A stretch of 64,000 bases of DNA from 54-19 sp038210655 (GTDB lineage: Bacteria > Chloroflexota > Chloroflexia > Chloroheliales > Chloroheliaceae). The stretch spans positions 75,635-139,634 of the forward strand of contig JBBQWM010000013.1 of the NCBI GenBank assembly GCA_038210655.1, written 5' to 3'. This document shows positions 34,340-42,546 of this stretch, piece after piece (the first letter of the stretch is position 1; the number at the start of each line of letters is the position of its first letter). The notes beneath the pieces are model-generated. The model worked only from the letters and a program-made list of their open reading frames with translations, did not search any database and was not told where the DNA came from. A program made the position numbers and the translations under genes.

Positions 34340-36715
34340 CTAACCAAAGTTGAGAAAATCCAGGCTGCCTTTGTCCAGGAGGTAAAGCAGGGTAGAAGTC
34401 AGGGTCGGGTCGAACTTCCGATGGATGTCCTGTTCCAATGCGTGACGGCAACTGGCCCGGTCGAGGGCAGGACGGTAGGGGCGAGACTGGCTCATAGCGA
34501 CCAGGGCCGAGCTTACCCCCAGCAAGCGGGCCGCAAAAGGAATATTCTCATCCGCCAGTTGGAAAGGATAGCCGGTTCCATCAAAGTGTTCGCGGGGATG
34601 CCGCAATGCCACCAGCGTACCGGGCGGCAAGTGCGTTTCGAGCATTGAAGCCAGATCAGCGGCTTCGATTGGACAGTGCTGAATGAGGGTCCAATCCTGG
34701 GCCGAAAGTGGCCCGCTAGAGTTACAAAGTGCTTCGGGTAAGCTCAGACGACCCAGGTTTAAAAGCCAGGCCGCCGCCTGGATCGTGTTGCTTTCAAGCT
34801 GACTTAGATTGAATTGCGCCGCTAAAAGCTGAACGAGCCGAACCAACTTTTCGGCCTCCCCGCTCAAGTAAGGTTCGCGCAGTTCAACCAGATGGGCCAC
34901 CAATCGCAAGCTCTCCCACAAACCTTTTTCCCAATGCGCCGCCTGCCTCATATTTTCGAGCAATTGTTGCGAACTGTTTTCAAGCTGGCGATATAAATCG
35001 TCCACCACCGCGCTTTCTTTGTCGGGCTGGTCTTCGGTTGACCACTGCGAGAGGCGCTCTAATTCTACGTTTACGGAGGTGATTGGCACATTAGCCTCGA
35101 CAGATAGTTCGACCTGATTAGAATCGGTTTCCAATGTGCCGGGTAGCCGCGCATCTGGCCCAATTCGGACTTGATCGCGTTGCCGCTTGGCTACAAACAA
35201 AGCCGCATCAGCCTGGGTAAGCAAGTCACGGGCCGAAATAGCATCTTCGGGATAGATGGCGGCTCCCACGCTGACACTAAGGCGTATTTCTTTGCCGCCT
35301 TCCAGCACCAGCGGCGTATTACGGATCGCTCTCCAGGCTTTTTCGGCCACAACTTCCAGGCCAAAAGGGGTACAACGAGGCAAGATCACACTAAATTCGT
35401 CACCCCCATAGCGGGCGACCACATCCGCCTCGCGCACAGTGTGACGGATCAAGTTGGCAAGATGGCGCAAAGCAGCATCCCCGGTCGTATGCAAATATTG
35501 ATCGTTGATCGCTTTGAGGTTATCCATATCGATCATAATCAGACCGAGTCGGTAGCCTTCGTGACTGGCCCGATGGAGTTGAGCGGGTAATTCACGGTCA
35601 AAATAATTTCGGTTGTAAACTCCGGTCGGGTTGTCGAACTCCGCCGACATCTGCTTTTCTTCATAACGCAAGCTGTTGAACAGGGCCTGAGCAAATAGAG
35701 CCGCCAGTTTTTCGAGCAGCGACCGGCGCAAGTAATCTTCCTCGTAGGAACTAGCTCTTCGTGTACCCAGGGCCAGTGTTCCAATCAGTCGCTTTTTGGT
35801 GACAAGCGGTATTATTATCTGAGATTGAAACTGCTCATCAAAAACGGTAAAATCACCCTGAGCCGGGTCGGTCTGCCACTTACCTATAATAATTTCCTGG
35901 CGCGTTACGGCCTCTTCCAGAGGGCTACCCACCAGCGGCAAGTCCTTCAACTGGCTACGACGAGCCAGGTCGGGCGGCGCATTCCAGACGAAAGTTGGAT
36001 GGTACATCTGATTCTGGTAGGACACTTGAGCCAGAATAGCTCGATCAACTGCCACAAGTTCGCCTAACCCATTAATAAAGGTTTGGAAAAGTTCTTCACT
36101 GTTCAGACTGGCTGCCAGCGAAACCGCCATCTCGTTGACCAGACTCATATCATCAAAAGCATCCTTTAAATCTTCAAAGCGTTGCGCGTCAATCAGGGCG
36201 ATTGCGGTTAGTTCAGCCAGCGCTCGCAGATATTGCCGATCTAAGACCGAAAACCGTTGACGGCCCCCTGCTATTAAGTAACCGAGGCGGTGGTTTGGCG
36301 TGCGGGTCGGCACAATATAAAGCAGCGAAGAGTCCAGCAGGTTTTGGATCGGCTCGTCCAACTGCTTCGGCCCCAGCAGCCTGGGTTGTTCGAGCTGGTC
36401 AAAAAAAGTTGAGGGCAGCTTTGCCAGTAAACTGCTATCCTCGTAAGCTTCCAGGGCTGGATTTTTGCGACCAACAATAAACAATTGCTGGTCGGTTAGC
36501 TCGTCTATTAGCAAAAGACTACTAAAATTTAAATTGGGGACAATTTTGAAGACAGCACTTGCAACCGCCTCGGCTACCACTCGGCGACTTTGAGCGCGTA
36601 AAAGTACCGGCGTAAAAGCCAATAATTCGGATAACTGAGGATCAACCGTTAGCTCGGCCTCATCCCCGTTATTGTCGTGGTCATCCTCACCCACGTTTAA
36701 ACTATCTGTATTCAT
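34340..36715 (-). CDS. GAF-GGDEF protein with a degenerate HD-GYP domain
   Basis: 791 residues, soluble. Residues about 30-180 and 190-340 look like two GAF domains. The GGDEF domain (about 350-510) is intact: DMDNLKAINDQY, RYGGDEF near 434-438, and an I-site RxxD (READ) five residues before it, so it can probably make c-di-GMP with product inhibition. Residues about 600-790 resemble HD-GYP: HFDGTGYPFQLA is present, but the position of the metal-binding HD reads LN (AAWLLNLGRLSLPE, near 652), so phosphodiesterase activity is unlikely. A coiled segment links the two halves. The gene is alone, with a perfect 8-bp-arm inverted repeat about 100 bp upstream. Confidence 0.88.
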   Translation of the reverse strand: MNTDSLNVGEDDHDNNGDEAELTVDPQLSELLAFTPVLLRAQSRRVVAEAVASAVFKIVPNLNFSSLLLIDELTDQQLFIVGRKNPALEAYEDSSLLAKLPSTFFDQLEQPRLLGPKQLDEPIQNLLDSSLLYIVPTRTPNHRLGYLIAGGRQRFSVLDRQYLRALAELTAIALIDAQRFEDLKDAFDDMSLVNEMAVSLAASLNSEELFQTFINGLGELVAVDRAILAQVSYQNQMYHPTFVWNAPPDLARRSQLKDLPLVGSPLEEAVTRQEIIIGKWQTDPAQGDFTVFDEQFQSQIIIPLVTKKRLIGTLALGTRRASSYEEDYLRRSLLEKLAALFAQALFNSLRYEEKQMSAEFDNPTGVYNRNYFDRELPAQLHRASHEGYRLGLIMIDMDNLKAINDQYLHTTGDAALRHLANLIRHTVREADVVARYGGDEFSVILPRCTPFGLEVVAEKAWRAIRNTPLVLEGGKEIRLSVSVGAAIYPEDAISARDLLTQADAALFVAKRQRDQVRIGPDARLPGTLETDSNQVELSVEANVPITSVNVELERLSQWSTEDQPDKESAVVDDLYRQLENSSQQLLENMRQAAHWEKGLWESLRLVAHLVELREPYLSGEAEKLVRLVQLLAAQFNLSQLESNTIQAAAWLLNLGRLSLPEALCNSSGPLSAQDWTLIQHCPIEAADLASMLETHLPPGTLVALRHPREHFDGTGYPFQLADENIPFAARLLGVSSALVAMSQSRPYRPALDRASCRHALEQDIHRKFDPTLTSTLLYLLDKGSLDFLNFG

Positions 36716-37050
36716 TTACCCACTACACCATTCCACTACACTGCCCTTGTCTGCAATTTAACCGGGTGGCTTCTAAGGCTTATGGGATAAAGACCTGAAG
36801 CAAGAAGAATTATATCAATTATAATATATAATTGGTGTTAAAGCAAAGGTATTTGATCGGTTTAAGCCAAAGGTACTATCACTATTTATAGTACTTTTAC
36901 CGCAAACTCAAGTAGTACCCCTAGCCACTCCTAGCTAAACCACTTTATAAGCTCATGTTAGGCAATCTTACCGATATAGGGTAGGCTACCAGCTTCAAAC
37001 TCTACTGAAAGCTAATCACTCTAAACGATTTATTATTGACTTTAATAAAA
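36716..37050. promoter_or_regulatory. Intergenic region with an A+T-rich inverted repeat
   Basis: CAATTATA (36816-36823) and TATAATTG (36827-36834) form a perfect inverted repeat around ATA, about 100 bp before the GGDEF gene start. The rest shows no gene or clear terminator. Confidence 0.35.
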
Positions 37051-37692
37051 TCAAAGAGAGGGTGATTGTTCTAGTCGTGCTAACCATTCGTGCGCCTGGG
37101 CTTGACGGGCAGTGGAATTTTGTTGATCGTCCGATCTGGAAAGGTAGAGTTGCAAGTCGGCGCGGGCTTCTTGAGGACGCTTTAGCCGCAGCCAGACCAT
37201 AGCGCGATAGAAAGGGGCTTGTACACAGCCAGGGTCGAGTGCTAACGCCTGGGTTAGGGCGGTTACGGCTTCTTCCAATTGGCCTAATTGGAGCAGGGCT
37301 TGCCCTATGACGGTGTGGGCCGGGGCCAATTCGGGACACAGGGCCAACGCTCGTCGGGCATCTTCGAGCGCCCAGTTTGGTTTTTCGAGCAAAGCATAAA
37401 CATAGGCTCGGTTTGCGTAAGAGTAAAAGTAAACTGGGTCATAGCTAACGGCCTGAGTGAAATCGGCCAGAGCAGCGTAATAATCAAGCAAATAGAGTCG
37501 GGCTACTCCCCGGTTATCCCAGACCAGGGCGCATTCCGGGGATAATGCTAACGCCGCACTATAATCGCCAATAGCTTCTTCAAAGCGTTCGGCTTCGGCG
37601 TAGAGATTGCCGCGCTCAACCAGCGGTTCAAAATCGAGCGGATGGGCGGCTATCTCGTTATTCAGTTTGGTTAGTTCGTGTTCTATATTCAC
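37051..37692 (-). CDS. TPR repeat protein
   Basis: 213 residues from a GTG, 13 bases after the M24 peptidase stop, so probably the second gene of that operon. At least five tetratricopeptide repeats fill the protein (FEPLVERGNLYAEAERFEEA, ALVWDNRGVARLYLLDYYAA, YANRAYVYALLEKPNWALE and so on), with no signal peptide or membrane helix. TPRs mediate protein contacts; the partner is not evident. The ribosome site is weak. Confidence 0.85.
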   Translation of the reverse strand: MNIEHELTKLNNEIAAHPLDFEPLVERGNLYAEAERFEEAIGDYSAALALSPECALVWDNRGVARLYLLDYYAALADFTQAVSYDPVYFYSYANRAYVYALLEKPNWALEDARRALALCPELAPAHTVIGQALLQLGQLEEAVTALTQALALDPGCVQAPFYRAMVWLRLKRPQEARADLQLYLSRSDDQQNSTARQAQAHEWLARLEQSPSL

Positions 37693-37705
37693 GTCACACG
37701 GTGCT

Positions 37706-38791
37706 TTACTTTATGATAACCAGTTCTTTGCTGATGCGCGGCATAACGATCACGCCGTCTTCGCCGACCAATAAATCATCTTCGATCCGCACGCCGCCCC
37801 ACTCGCTGATATACAAGCCTGGCTCGACCGTCAGCACCATCCCCGCTTCCAACAAACTATCGTCGGTCGGGGTGATAAAAGGGGCTTCGTGGACTTCTCG
37901 ACCCAGGTTATGCCCGGTGCTATGCAGATAATATTCCAACATTCCGGCCTTCTCGAAGACCGCCCGCGAAACAGCATCGACGCTGTTGGCGACCACCCCC
38001 GCCCGGACTGCCTCGATCCCGGCCAGTTGCGATTCCAGCACCAAATTATAAACTTGCAATTGACGTTCGCTGGGCTGTTTACCGTTCCCACCGACGAAAA
38101 TGGTGCGGGTAATATCGGCATTATAGCCGTTTAGCCGCGCCCCAAAATCGAAAGTTACCAAATCACCCGATTCAATTATTTTATCGCTGGCCCGTCCGTG
38201 CGGCAGAGCGCCCCGTGCGCCACTGGCGACTATCGTATCAAAGGCCAGTGCGTCGGCCCCGAACTTTCGCATCGCAAATTCCAATTCCGACGCGGCTTCC
38301 CGTTCGCTCATGCCGGGTTTGAGCAAGCCTAGCATATGATCGAAAGCCTGGGCTGAAATATCCACCGCTTGCTGGATTGCTTCGACTTCCTGGCCGTCTT
38401 TGCGCTGACGCAGACGGCTAACTACCCCACTGGTCGGCACCCATTCTGTCCCGGTCTTGTCGGCCCAAAAGTGGTATTCGTTAAAGCTAAGGTGTTCGGC
38501 CTCGAAACCAACTTTTGCCAGCCCTAGCCGCTTAAACTCCGGCACGACCTGATCCTCGAAAGGCCGTTGCAGCCGGATTACCTGCCAGCCTGGGGCTTGC
38601 GAAGTAGCTTGCTCGACATAGCGCCCATCCGTAAAGAGTAACGCCTCGGTATCCGTCACCAGCAAATAGCCAAAGCTACCCGTAAAGCCGCTCAGATAGG
38701 CCCGGTTTTCCGGCTTGCTTATAAAAAGGCTATCAAAAGATGGGGCGGCTTGCTTCAACTTCTCGCGCAGGGCGGACAGACGGTTGCTCAT
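37706..38791 (-). CDS. M24 family Xaa-Pro peptidase (PepQ/PepP-like)
   Basis: 361 residues. The N-terminal creatinase-like domain (LFISKPENRAYLSGFTGSFG) is followed by the pita-bread catalytic domain with all five metal ligands in context: VTFDFGARLNGYNADITRT (two Asp), STGHNLGREVHEAP (His), VEPGLYI (Glu) and GVRIEDDLLV (Glu). It cleaves Xaa-Pro bonds in dipeptides or at peptide N-termini in the cytoplasm, using two Mn or Co ions. Length matches PepQ of Gram-positive type. GGAGAG lies before the ATG. It is followed closely by a TPR gene. Confidence 0.94.
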   Translation of the reverse strand: MSNRLSALREKLKQAAPSFDSLFISKPENRAYLSGFTGSFGYLLVTDTEALLFTDGRYVEQATSQAPGWQVIRLQRPFEDQVVPEFKRLGLAKVGFEAEHLSFNEYHFWADKTGTEWVPTSGVVSRLRQRKDGQEVEAIQQAVDISAQAFDHMLGLLKPGMSEREAASELEFAMRKFGADALAFDTIVASGARGALPHGRASDKIIESGDLVTFDFGARLNGYNADITRTIFVGGNGKQPSERQLQVYNLVLESQLAGIEAVRAGVVANSVDAVSRAVFEKAGMLEYYLHSTGHNLGREVHEAPFITPTDDSLLEAGMVLTVEPGLYISEWGGVRIEDDLLVGEDGVIVMPRISKELVIIK

Positions 38792-38844
38792 TTATTACTC
38801 TCTCCTTATTGCTCTTTTTGTTAGTCCGAACGGTTTTAGAGTCT

Positions 38845-38921
38845 ATCGAAAAATCTATGGGCGGAGCCATATCCAACAAAATACCCCTTACTTGTTAGAC
38901 CTTGCTCCGCCAGTGGATTAT
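38845..38921. repeat. Palindromic element with GGGCGGAGC / GCTCCGCC ends
   Basis: AAATCTATGGGCGGAGC on the left is roughly complementary to GCTCCGCCAGTGGATTA on the right, with about 45 bp between. A related half (CCTATCCGAAAAGTCT, then TTGCTCCGCCAATGGA) lies at 12209-12253 by the end of the beta-helix gene. It probably serves as the 3' hairpin of the thioesterase gene. Confidence 0.5.
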
Positions 38922-38925
38922 CATG

Positions 38926-39492
38926 TTAATTCTTTAGGATTGTAAACTGACTCGGCCCTCGCCCCGCTCTGGGAGCCATTATTTCATATAGACGCGAACT
39001 AAAACGTACTACTTTACCGGCAGGCGTAACCGCTGCATGGCGGGTCATACCTTCGACGCACAATTTTTGGCTGGTCTCATTATATATCTGGTAGCCAAAG
39101 ATGCAACTGGCTCGTGCGACTTTTTCCAGCCAAACCCTTACCACAATCTGATCGTCGTAACGGGCCGGGCTGAGGAATTTTGTCCCAAGTTCTGTCACCA
39201 TAAAGCCGTAGCCGTCCCGCTCAATTTCCAGGTACGGATAGCCAACCTCCCGACAATATTCGCCCCGCCCGACCTCAAACCAAATAATATAATTGGCATG
39301 ATAAACCACGCCCTGCGCATCGGTCTCAGCATAGCGGGGCCTCAACCGCGCCTCAACGACAAAGGGAGGAGGGGAGAGGGGGGAGGGATGAGGGATGAAG
39401 GATGAGGGATGAAGCGTCGGGTCTGAACTTTCTCTACTATTCTCCAGATTTTCGCTCTCACTCATTCCCACTACCCCCTCTGCATTTTTCAT
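38926..39492 (-). CDS. YbgC-type acyl-CoA thioesterase (4HBT hotdog) with repeat-derived N-terminus
   Basis: 188 residues. The hotdog domain spans about 50-175, with the catalytic YAETDAQGVVYHANYIIWFE and RGEYCREVGYPYLEIERDG. It hydrolyses acyl-CoA thioesters; the physiological substrate is unknown. Residues about 12-48 (ESSDPTLHPSSFIPHPSPLS) are encoded by a GGATGA-type heptamer array and are not part of the fold, so the gene start has been extended into repeat DNA. An internal ATG (MSESENLEN) is another possible start. It begins 9 bases after the TPR gene stop, so the two are likely one operon. Confidence 0.86.
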   Translation of the reverse strand: MKNAEGVVGMSESENLENSRESSDPTLHPSSFIPHPSPLSPPPFVVEARLRPRYAETDAQGVVYHANYIIWFEVGRGEYCREVGYPYLEIERDGYGFMVTELGTKFLSPARYDDQIVVRVWLEKVARASCIFGYQIYNETSQKLCVEGMTRHAAVTPAGKVVRFSSRLYEIMAPRAGRGPSQFTILKN

Positions 39493-39495
39493 CCT
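39363..39495. repeat. Heptamer array overlapping the thioesterase N-terminus
   Basis: Repeated GGGATGA/GGATGAA units at 39383-39412, and TCATCCT units at 39489-39505 on the other side of the start codon. They are the same unit type as in the DUF2298 gene. Confidence 0.7.
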
Positions 39496-39501
39496 TCATC
39501 C

Positions 39502-40173
39502 TCATCCCTTTGGTGTCGTGTCGGGTCGTTTGGAGAGGCTATCGAGCAGGGCTTTGGCCTGAATAGAAACCTCGCTATTGGCAGGCTCGATCTCGATGAT
39601 CCGCTTGAGGTAAGGTTCGGCCTTAGCGGGATCGGTTCGACCGAGCGAGGCACCAAGCGCCAGCAGCGCCGAGCTATTGCGAGGGTCTTCGTTGACAATC
39701 AATTGAAATTGATCCTGGGCTTCCTGAAAACTTTGGTTGTAAAGGAAGGCCAGGCCAAGTCGGAAATGCGCCTCGATTCGTTCGGCGGGCTGGGCTTTGC
39801 TGGTGGCCTGATTATCGGCCAGAATGGTGGCCTGTCGGTAGGAGGCAACGGCGACGGCGTAATTTTTCTCACAGTTAAGGTTGTAAGAACCCCAATCCAT
39901 CAAAGTGGCAAAATCGTTCGGGCTTTGCTTGAGGGTCTCGCTCAGCCGATTTTCGGTTACAGGGTCTTTACAGCCTGCCCCTTGCGGCGTGGCAGGTGGC
40001 TTAACCGAGGTCTGGCGGAGGTAGCCAAAAATTACAATACCGACGACCCCCACCACCAGCAATCCGAACATTAAGTAGCGTAAATTATTCGGGAGCGGTT
40101 GTGGTTCCGCCTGAGCAGTTTCAAAGCTAGTTTGAGCGCCAGCTATAGGTGCTTTTGTTTCATCTTCTATCAT
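39502..40173 (-). CDS. Membrane-anchored TPR protein
   Basis: 223 residues from the ATG at 40173. A longer reading from 40293 would place its first 30 residues inside a MITE-like element, so it is rejected. One membrane helix (LRYLMFGLLVVGVVGIVIFG) at about 34-55 anchors it. The rest holds about four TPR-like repeats (FATLMDWGSYNLNCEKNYAV, then EAHFRLGLAFLYNQSFQEAQ, SALLALGASLGRTDPAKAEP). The TPR domain is probably outside the membrane. It is first in an operon with the thioesterase. Function unknown. Confidence 0.8.
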   Translation of the reverse strand: MIEDETKAPIAGAQTSFETAQAEPQPLPNNLRYLMFGLLVVGVVGIVIFGYLRQTSVKPPATPQGAGCKDPVTENRLSETLKQSPNDFATLMDWGSYNLNCEKNYAVAVASYRQATILADNQATSKAQPAERIEAHFRLGLAFLYNQSFQEAQDQFQLIVNEDPRNSSALLALGASLGRTDPAKAEPYLKRIIEIEPANSEVSIQAKALLDSLSKRPDTTPKG

Positions 40174-40224
40174 AGGTTGTATGCTATCACGCCGCTTGCC
40201 CTTCGTCAACAAAGTTCGATGGGT

Positions 40225-40527
40225 TGGGTCAGCGTCAGATTTTTGCACGGGTTCAAACAATAAAAACGGGCAACCGTGAAAACCCTGCTCCAAACCACTA
40301 AACTATATATTAGAAAAATTTTGTAACTGTTCACGAGTGAGCCACTGTCCAACCGAGATTCTTCGGCGGGGAGCCAACTTCGGCAAAAACCGAGGTAATC
40401 TCCCGCCTCAGAATGACAGACCGTGAACGGTTACAAAATTTTCGCAGGAAATTTTTCTAATATATAATCACTCTCGTTTTAGGGTGTGGTATAGTCTGGC
40501 TAATATGCAAAAAATTGACGCGCACCC
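40225..40527. mobile_element. MITE-like element, copy A, split by a second element
   Basis: The ends match those of the complete copy at 53239-53382: AGCGTCAGATTTTTGCACGG on the left and TGCAAAAAATTGACG on the right, with the same inner sequence (AACGGGCAACCGTGAAAA; GTGGTATAGTCTGGCTAATA). Imperfect flanking repeats CGATGGGT (40217-40224) and CGATGGGC (40528-40535) look like an aged target duplication. It encodes no protein. A second inverted-repeat element sits inside it at 40304-40466. Confidence 0.8.
40304..40466. mobile_element. Nested inverted-repeat element inside MITE copy A
   Basis: Perfect 18-bp terminal inverted repeats, TATATATTAGAAAAATTT at 40304-40321 and its complement at 40449-40466, with inner arms TTTTGTAACTGTTCACG and CGTGAACGGTTACAAAA. 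The uninterrupted copy at 53239 has only TATATA at this point, so insertion was at TA, as with IS630/mariner-type elements. The core carries an ATTCTTCGGCGGGGAG...CAGAATGACA block shared with 55481-55622. Confidence 0.78.
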
Positions 40528-40639
40528 CGATGGGCTAGAACCCCAATCAATACAGCCAGCCTTCGCCGGTTTTAACCGATTTTTGGTTGTTATAGAATAA
40601 AACAGAACGGCGGGATTGTCTGTAAATAGTGAATAAATG

Positions 40640-40648
40640 TGTTATACT
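40640..40648 (+). promoter_or_regulatory. Extended -10 of the small hypothetical gene
   Basis: TGTTATACT, the same type as upstream of the PRTase-like gene. The nearest -35-like TTGTCT (40616-40621) is 21 bp away, so the extended -10 probably suffices. Confidence 0.45.
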
Positions 40649-40699
40649 ATTTTTGTAAGAAAGACGAATAAAAGCTTTCTTAAAGAAAGGTTTTGAGCC

Positions 40700-40960
40700 A
40701 TGCGGCAGAAAATAACATACTATTTTACCTATGAACTGCGGAGCAACGGAACATCCGAAGCAAAGCGCGGCGGGCTTGTTTTCAAGTCGGCTTCGATCCA
40801 CCCGGAGACTTTTGTGCGGAGTACCCTGTGGCCGGCAGTTATCAAGCTGGAACCCGAATTTAGCGAGGTCAAATATCGCGACCACCAGATTCATGATTGG
40901 CCCTTTGAAGATGTAGTCTACCAGCCCATCGACTTTGAAGACAAAGAGACTGACTTTTAG
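40700..40960 (+). CDS. Small conserved-looking hypothetical protein
   Basis: 86 residues: a basic first half (MRQKITYYFTYELRSNGTSE) and an acidic end (PIDFEDKETDF). No signal, membrane helix or known motif. It is supported by an AAAGG ribosome site, an extended -10 about 55 bases upstream and codon use like its neighbours. A longer minus-strand frame over the same DNA has no such signals. Function unknown. Confidence 0.6.
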   Translation: MRQKITYYFTYELRSNGTSEAKRGGLVFKSASIHPETFVRSTLWPAVIKLEPEFSEVKYRDHQIHDWPFEDVVYQPIDFEDKETDF

Positions 40961-41138
40961 CCTGGCCTGTCGTCCAACCTCCACTCTAAAATTAACAGGG
41001 ATAGACAGGATTCACAGGATTAAATTGTATTGAATTGCCTGGCCCCGCTGAATTGGTTAATTTGATCGGCCCATTGCGTCCTGCGTACCCTGTCTCCTCG
41101 GCAACCCCTCTTGTTTGCTTTAGCCTGCTTTTTGCTTC

Positions 41139-41167
41139 TTGTACCCCTGCTCACGATAACTTATAAT
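41139..41167 (+). promoter_or_regulatory. Promoter of the twin Uma2 genes
   Basis: TTGTAC (41139-41144), a 17-bp spacer and TATAAT (41162-41167), about 75 bases before the first ATG. Confidence 0.6.
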
Positions 41168-41241
41168 GAAAGTGATAACTATAAAAGATAATACGGTTGT
41201 TAAGGCTGTTTAGTACGAACAAAACAGCAGGAGCATAGTCT

Positions 41242-41814
41242 ATGGCACTACCGGCCCAAAAAGCAGAGCTTGAACAGCTCTACACCAGTGACGAGTTTGA
41301 GGCTCTGCCAGAATTTGACGAACGTTATGAATTGATCGACGGGAGGCTGGTCGAGAAGCCTATGCCAAATAACGAACATTTGTGGATTGTGCATGTACTC
41401 CAAAGGGCCGTAGATCGCTTTGACCCGGATGAGAAACTTGGGGTGGCCTTTCCCGAACCTAGCGTGAAATTAGACGCTCGTAATACTCCTATGCCCGACT
41501 TAGGGTTTTGGGTAGCCGGTCGCAAGCCGCTACGTGGCAAGACTGCCGCCGATTGGCCCGACCTGGCGATAGAGGTCTTGTCGCCGCACGATTTGGCAAG
41601 CCGGAAACGCCGGGAAGAAGTGCAGGACAAAATCCGCAAATATCAGGCTGCCGGGGTGCGGTTAGTCTGGGTGGTCAACCCGCGTGAAAAGACGGTGGAA
41701 GTCTATTACCCGGATCAGGTTGGGCCGGTTCAGACGCTGGGAATAGCCGACCAAATAGATGGCGCGGATGTGTTACCCGGCTTCAAATTTGTGGTAGGAA
41801 AGTTATTTGAGTGA
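41242..41814 (+). CDS. Uma2 family putative endonuclease, tandem copy 1
   Basis: 190 residues, the usual Uma2 length. Motifs: FDERYELIDGRLVEK, PMPDLGFWV (PD), WPDLAIEVLSPHDLASRKRR (E-x-K core), KIRKYQAAGVRLVWVVNPRE and a VLPGFKF end. The family has a PD-(D/E)xK nuclease fold; cellular role unknown. The next gene is a paralogue with nearly identical first 40 and last 85 residues but a different middle (about 41-95). The RBS and leader (GCAGGAGCATAGTCT) are also duplicated. The two are probably co-transcribed, 43 bases apart. Confidence 0.9.
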   Translation: MALPAQKAELEQLYTSDEFEALPEFDERYELIDGRLVEKPMPNNEHLWIVHVLQRAVDRFDPDEKLGVAFPEPSVKLDARNTPMPDLGFWVAGRKPLRGKTAADWPDLAIEVLSPHDLASRKRREEVQDKIRKYQAAGVRLVWVVNPREKTVEVYYPDQVGPVQTLGIADQIDGADVLPGFKFVVGKLFE

Positions 41815-41857
41815 AGGCGGACATAGTTCTTTGGGATAAATAGCAGGAGCATAGTCT

Positions 41858-42430
41858 ATGGCACTACCGGCCCAAAAAGCAGAGCTTGAACGGCTCTACA
41901 CCAGTGACGAGTTTGAGGCTCTGCCGGAATTTGACGAACGTTATGAATTGATCGACGGGAGGCTGGTTGAAAAATCTATGCCAGGATTTGAACATGGCTT
42001 AATCGCCGACATCCTAAAAGAAACCTTACGCGATTTTGACCCGGATCGAAAACTCGGTTTGATGCTTCAGGAGGTCAGCACCCGTTTAGATACCAAAAAT
42101 ACCCCTTTGCCTGATCTCAGCTTTTGGACGACGGCCCGGATGCCGAAACGCACCCAGGGGGCCGCACCTTTTCCCGATCTGGCGGTAGAAATCTTATCAC
42201 CGCACGACCTGGCAAGCCGGAAGCGCCGGGAAGAGGTACAGGACAAGATTCGCAAATATCAGGCTGCCGGGGTGCGGTTAGTCTGGGTGGTTAATCCGCG
42301 CGAAAAGACGGTGGAAACCTATTACCCGGATCAGGTTGGGCCGGTGCAGACGCTGGGAATAGCCGATGAACTGGACGGCGCGGATGTGTTACCCGGCTTT
42401 AAGATGGCGGTAGCGAAGTTGTTTGAATAG
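41858..42430 (+). CDS. Uma2 family putative endonuclease, tandem copy 2
   Basis: 190 residues. It shares the N-terminal MALPAQKAELERLYTSDEFE and the C-terminal DKIRKYQAAGVRLVWVVNPR with copy 1, while residues 41-110 diverge strongly (FEHGLIADILKETLRDFDPD; TARMPKRTQGAAPFPDLAVE). PD and E-x-K core motifs remain. The mosaic pattern suggests duplication followed by gene conversion at the ends or replacement of the middle. A convergent terminator lies downstream. Confidence 0.9.
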   Translation: MALPAQKAELERLYTSDEFEALPEFDERYELIDGRLVEKSMPGFEHGLIADILKETLRDFDPDRKLGLMLQEVSTRLDTKNTPLPDLSFWTTARMPKRTQGAAPFPDLAVEILSPHDLASRKRREEVQDKIRKYQAAGVRLVWVVNPREKTVETYYPDQVGPVQTLGIADELDGADVLPGFKMAVAKLFE

Positions 42431-42490
42431 AGTTTTTCAAAGTTGGTTATAAATTTACAAGTGGGTTAGGTATTGGTAGGAAAAGAAAAA

Positions 42491-42532
42491 GGGGTTGATG
42501 TTCTGCTTATAGAGAACATCAATCCCTTTTTT
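42491..42532. terminator. Bidirectional terminator between Uma2 copy 2 and aconitase
   Basis: GGGGTTGATGTTCT (42491-42504) pairs with AGAACATCAATCCC (42513-42526) with one G-U, flanked by A5 on the left and T6 on the right, serving both converging genes. Confidence 0.9.
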
Positions 42533-42546
42533 GCGATAGAAAGTAC

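Noticed and set aside
40174..40293. N-terminal extension of the TPR protein
   Set aside because: The extra codons lie in the MITE-like element and in sequence without a ribosome site; the protein proper starts at 40173.
40547..40984. Minus-strand frame of 145 codons
   Set aside because: Opposite to the 86-residue plus-strand gene, which has a promoter and ribosome site; the composition of the minus frame is not protein-like.
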